From positions 62,001-126,000 of the forward strand of contig JAGRPP010000023.1 of the NCBI GenBank assembly GCA_019449415.1: a stretch of DNA of 64,000 bases, in the 5' to 3' direction. This document shows, piece by piece, positions 60,740 through 64,000 of the stretch (position 1 is its first letter; each line of letters opens with the position of its first letter). Below the pieces are notes generated by a model. That model saw only the letters and a list, made by a program, of their open reading frames with translations. It made no database searches and was not told the origin of the DNA. The DNA is from Geothrix sp. GTDB lineage: Bacteria > Acidobacteriota > Holophagae > Holophagales > Holophagaceae. A program made the position numbers and the translations under genes.

Positions 60740-63220
60740 ATGGCTTCCGCGTCGGCGACCTCCTCCATCCTCTCCCGGCACTGGCTGCGCCGGGCCCTCG
60801 TGGCCACGGCCGCCGTCATCGCCGTGGGCGCTGCGGCCTTCGCGGTGTCCTGGTCCGTGCTGTCCCGCGATGCCGACAGCTTCCTCACGCTGTTCGCCCT
60901 GCGGGTGCCCAAGACCATCACCAAGGTGCTGGATCAGAACGGCAATGTCATCGGCATCTTCGCCGAGGAGCACCGCGTGGTGATCCCCTACGGGGACATC
61001 CCCAAGGCCTTCGTCAACGCCGTGGTGGCCACGGAGGATGCCGACTTCTGGGGGCACAGCGGCGTCTCGGGGCGGGGCATCGCCCGCGCCGGTTGGAACT
61101 TCGTCGCCAGTTTCGGCCGCCGCCGCGAGGGCGGCTCCACCCTCACCATGCAGCTCATCCGCACCGTGACGGCCAAGCGGCAGAAGCGCCTGGACCGCAA
61201 GCTCAAGGAGATCATCCTCGCCCGCAAGCTGGAGAAGGCCTACTCCAAGAAGCAGATCATGGAGATGTACGCCAACGAGGTGTGGTTCGGCGGTACCCGG
61301 TACGGCATCGAAGTGGCCGCCCAGTTCTACTTCGGGAAGAGCGCCCCGCAGCTGAATGTGGAAGAGTGCATCCTCCTGGCCGGCATCATCAACAACCCCG
61401 CCTACTACAACCCCTACTCCAACGACCCGGCGATCCGCCGGCTGGTGCGGAGCCGGCGGGACCATGTGGTCATCCGCATGGCCAAGGAAGGCTACCTGAA
61501 GCCCCAGGAGGCGAGCCTGCTCCTGGAGCGGCCCATCCGTCTCGCCCGGGAGAATGCCCACGAAGAAGCTGTGGCCCCCTATGCGGTGGAAGAGGTGCGC
61601 AAGTACCTCTATGAGAAATACGGCCGCGAGCAGGTGCTGAACGGCGGCCTGGAGGTCACCACTACGCTGGACAGCTTCTGGCAGGAATCGGCCAATGATG
61701 CGGTGCGGGCCGGCGTCAAGGCGGTGGACCGCCGCCGGGGATTCCGCAAGGAGGGGGTGCAGTTCGTCACGGATCCCGAGACCACGCAGCTGAACGGTTG
61801 GAAGCGCTACCTCGAGCCGGGCGACGGCGTCCGGGGCGTCATCCTCGGCTGGAAGGGCGGCAAGGCACAGGTGCGCATCGGCAAGGCCACCCTCGAAGTA
61901 CCCGACACCGCCTTCGCCTGGGCCGGCAAGGATCTCCAGAAGCTGCTGCCCCGGGGCGCTGCGCCGCTCTTCACGGTGAAGACCGCGGAGGACGGCACGC
62001 CGAAGACGCTGGAACTGGATCAGGACCCCTCGGTGGAGGGCTCCCTCCTGGCGGTGGATCCCAAGACCGGCGAGATCCGCGCCATGGTGGGCGGCTACGA
62101 CTTCAACCGCTCCAAGTTCAACCGCACCACCCAGGCCCTGCGGCAGGTGGGTTCCACCATGAAGGCCTTCGTGTACGGCGCCGCCTTCACGGCCGGAAAG
62201 ACACCCGCCACCATGGTTCAGGATGTGCCCACGCGGTTCCTCGACACCGTGGATTTCCTCACGGTCACGAATCCGGACGGCACCTCGGAATTCAAGCCCC
62301 TGCGTTCCAATGTGAAGCCCTACGAGCCCAAGAACTACGAGCGCGATTTCTGGGGGCCCATCCCCATCTGGGAAGCCCTGCGCGATTCGCGCAATGTGCC
62401 GGCCGTCCGCACGCTGGATGATGTCGGCGTCCTGAATGTCATCGATTTCGCGCGGAAGTGCGGCATCACCGGCACCATCCCGCCCTATCCCAGCATGGCC
62501 CTCGGATCGGCTGATCTCACCCTGAAGGAGATGGTGCGCGGTTACGCCACCATCGCCAACGGCGGACTGCAGTCGCCTGCGCCCTTCCTGATCAAGAAGG
62601 TGGTGGACCGCAACGGCCGCGTGCTGGAGAGTCACGGCGGCAACGCCACGGAGCAGGTGCTGGATCCCCAGAGCACCTTCCAGCTCATCCAGTGCCTCCA
62701 GGGCGTGGCCACCAGCGGCACCGGCGCCCGCAGCAATGAGGTGGGCTGGCCCGTGGCGGGCAAGACCGGAACCACCGACGACCACACCGACGGCTGGTTC
62801 ATCGGCTTCTCCACCCGCGTGGTGTGCGGCGTGTGGGTGGGTCTGGACGAGAAGAAGACCATCTTCCGCGGGGCCGACGGCGCCAAGGTGGCCCTGCCCA
62901 TCTGGATCGACTTCATGAAGGCGGCCCTCCCCACCACTCCGCGGGAGGAATTCCAGGCTCCGGAGGGCATGGAATGGGCCGATGTGGACCGCTATACCGG
63001 CCTCTTGGCGACCTCCGCCACCTCCGACCGGGTGCTGCACCTGGCCTTCAAGCCCGGCACGGCGCCCCGGTCCGGCAGTGACGCCGAGGCCATCCAGAAG
63101 GTGCGGGAGGCCCGTGACAAGGCCAACGGCCAGCCGGTGGAGGTTCGCATCTGGGGCCGCCCCAAGCCCGTGGAGGAACCCAAGCCCGTGGACCTGGGCG
63201 CCAGCGATCCGAACGCCTAG
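60740..63220 (+). CDS. mrcA: class A penicillin-binding protein 1A
   Basis: Bifunctional peptidoglycan synthase, 826 residues: a cytoplasmic tail, one membrane helix (about 18-40), GT51 glycosyltransferase with catalytic Glu99 in ATEDADFWGHSGV and REGGSTLTMQLIRT, an inserted OB-type domain near 335-420, then the transpeptidase with Ser472 in VGSTMKAF, Ser550-Arg-Asn552 and Lys675 in GKTGTTDDHTDGWFIG. The C-terminal tail is Pro/Lys-rich. ATG 60740 is chosen, although an in-frame ATG at 60710, inside the nadK start, cannot be excluded. Confidence 0.94.
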   Translation: MASASATSSILSRHWLRRALVATAAVIAVGAAAFAVSWSVLSRDADSFLTLFALRVPKTITKVLDQNGNVIGIFAEEHRVVIPYGDIPKAFVNAVVATEDADFWGHSGVSGRGIARAGWNFVASFGRRREGGSTLTMQLIRTVTAKRQKRLDRKLKEIILARKLEKAYSKKQIMEMYANEVWFGGTRYGIEVAAQFYFGKSAPQLNVEECILLAGIINNPAYYNPYSNDPAIRRLVRSRRDHVVIRMAKEGYLKPQEASLLLERPIRLARENAHEEAVAPYAVEEVRKYLYEKYGREQVLNGGLEVTTTLDSFWQESANDAVRAGVKAVDRRRGFRKEGVQFVTDPETTQLNGWKRYLEPGDGVRGVILGWKGGKAQVRIGKATLEVPDTAFAWAGKDLQKLLPRGAAPLFTVKTAEDGTPKTLELDQDPSVEGSLLAVDPKTGEIRAMVGGYDFNRSKFNRTTQALRQVGSTMKAFVYGAAFTAGKTPATMVQDVPTRFLDTVDFLTVTNPDGTSEFKPLRSNVKPYEPKNYERDFWGPIPIWEALRDSRNVPAVRTLDDVGVLNVIDFARKCGITGTIPPYPSMALGSADLTLKEMVRGYATIANGGLQSPAPFLIKKVVDRNGRVLESHGGNATEQVLDPQSTFQLIQCLQGVATSGTGARSNEVGWPVAGKTGTTDDHTDGWFIGFSTRVVCGVWVGLDEKKTIFRGADGAKVALPIWIDFMKAALPTTPREEFQAPEGMEWADVDRYTGLLATSATSDRVLHLAFKPGTAPRSGSDAEAIQKVREARDKANGQPVEVRIWGRPKPVEEPKPVDLGASDPNA

Positions 63221-63311
63221 CCCCTCGTCCAGGCCGGATTTCCCATGCCCCCGCCACCTTGTGACGGGGACTACGGCTTAGGTTTGCGATGCTGGAGGGC
63301 TGGAGCGCACT

Positions 63312-64000
63312 GTGTCCCTGGCCCGAGCCCTGTCCATTCTCTGCCTCAGCGCCGGCCCGCTGCTGGCCCAGGAACCGCCCTCCAGGCTGGAGTTCGGGTT
63401 CCAGGAGCGGGTGCGCTCGGAATCCTGGGACAACCTGACCGACCACCGGACGGCCACGCCGGATGAGCGGATCCAGTACCGCTTCCGGACGAGGCTCTGG
63501 GCGCTGGTGCCCGTCGGCCGGGACTTCACCTTCGCGGCGGGGCTGGTGAACGAGAACCGGAAGCTGGTCCGACCGGATCAGGCGGTCCATGGCCGCGAAG
63601 TGGCCTTCGAGACCTTCTACCTGGACTGGCACCCGGGATCGGCCTGGTCGCTGCGGGCGGGGCGTCAGACCCTCATGCGTGGGGATGGGTTCGTGCTCTG
63701 GGATGGCGGGGCCCTGGACGGAAGTCGCGCGGCGTATGTCAATGCGCTGGACCTCGTCTGGACCTCGGGAGACCTGAAGGTCGAGCTGCTCGCCATCTCG
63801 GATCCGTCCAAGGACCGCTACCTGCCGCGCCTGAACGAATCCGGCAACCCGAAGGAACGGCAGCTGCTGAACGAGCGGGACGAGACCGCCCTCGGGGTCT
63901 ACGCGACCTGGCGGAAGGCGGGCCGGGACCTTCAGGCCTACGCCTTCCACAAGACCGAGCGCCGCGATGTCCGTGCCCTGGCGGATCCCCTCTTCACCCC
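63312..64000 (+). CDS. outer-membrane porin-like protein (alginate-export type), 5' part
   Basis: A 3'-truncated gene; 229 codons are visible. The GTG at 63312 follows GGAG by 6 bases and gives a clear signal peptide (VSLARALSILCLSAGPLLAQ). The mature part alternates aromatic/hydrophobic strands: LEFGFQERVRSESWDNL, IQYRFRTRLWALVPVG, FETFYLDWHPG, LRAGRQTLMRGDGFVL. This is the beta-barrel pattern of the alginate_exp/porin group. The substrate is unknown. It begins 91 bases after the PBP1A stop on the same strand. Confidence 0.8.
   Translation, partial: MSLARALSILCLSAGPLLAQEPPSRLEFGFQERVRSESWDNLTDHRTATPDERIQYRFRTRLWALVPVGRDFTFAAGLVNENRKLVRPDQAVHGREVAFETFYLDWHPGSAWSLRAGRQTLMRGDGFVLWDGGALDGSRAAYVNALDLVWTSGDLKVELLAISDPSKDRYLPRLNESGNPKERQLLNERDETALGVYATWRKAGRDLQAYAFHKTERRDVRALADPLFT

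Noticed and set aside
60716..63040. 774-codon open frame opposite the PBP1A gene
   Set aside because: Antisense to an intact class A PBP with all catalytic motifs; shadow frame.
1..64000. phage, IS element, CRISPR array or rRNA operon
   Set aside because: No transposase, integrase, phage structural gene, spaced direct repeats or rRNA sequence was seen anywhere in the window.

Overview
The window is about 64 kb of gene-dense, high-GC bacterial DNA with no phage, transposase, CRISPR array or rRNA. The gene content (glyQ/glyS two-subunit glycyl-tRNA synthetase, a 2-oxoacid:ferredoxin oxidoreductase, an NrfD-type quinone oxidoreductase with a tetrahaem cytochrome, large PAS/GAF hybrid kinases, tolB-pal-cpoB) fits a Gram-negative, respiratory anaerobe. 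My best guess is an Acidobacteriota of the Holophagae (Geothrix-like) type. That is an inference from gene style, not a search result.

Left part (1-20.3 kb): a leftward chemotaxis operon (MCP, cheW, STAS protein, soluble MCP-like protein, cheY, cheA, cheR) diverges from a 1,671-residue hybrid histidine kinase. Next come a YciI-like protein, carbamate kinase with a tiny duplicated copy of its own N-terminus in front, an acetyltransferase, then glyQ-glyS, guaA, a small TPR-like protein and an HD-GYP response regulator. Palindromic repeats with the core TTAACCGCAGAG lie in this part; one copy is read in frame as the C-terminus of GlyQ, next to an unusually AT-rich 5' end of glyS.

Middle-left (20.3-32.4 kb), all leftward except one phosphatase: an NrfD / four-cluster ferredoxin / tetrahaem cytochrome / DUF2339 operon, then a six-gene set of aminotransferase, DUF4178 zinc-ribbon membrane protein, 59-residue membrane protein, DUF350 protein, membrane-anchored spermidine-synthase-like protein and secreted FAD amine-oxidase-like protein. 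This second set is the best candidate here for a poorly described system.

Middle-right (32.5-48.4 kb), mostly rightward: ElbB-like protein, GAF-GGDEF cyclase, DUF2520 protein, EamA transporter, MiaE, TetR regulator, M61 peptidase, glycosyltransferase, rnhB, mutT, tolB-pal-cpoB, GHMP kinase, mutY (leftward), a Kelch-repeat lipoprotein and tRNA-Leu(GAG).

Right part (48.4-64 kb): secG, DAHP synthase, a lipoprotein/zinc-ribbon pair, tpiA and pgk, a methyltransferase, rbfA-truB, terC, a Cys-rich small protein, a two-gene fused 2-oxoacid:ferredoxin oxidoreductase with a structured leader, nadK, a class A penicillin-binding protein, and the start of an outer-membrane porin. Starts were placed by Shine-Dalgarno position and ATGA/TGATG/TTGA/GTGA overlaps, which are very common here. 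Residue numbers are counted from the chosen starts.
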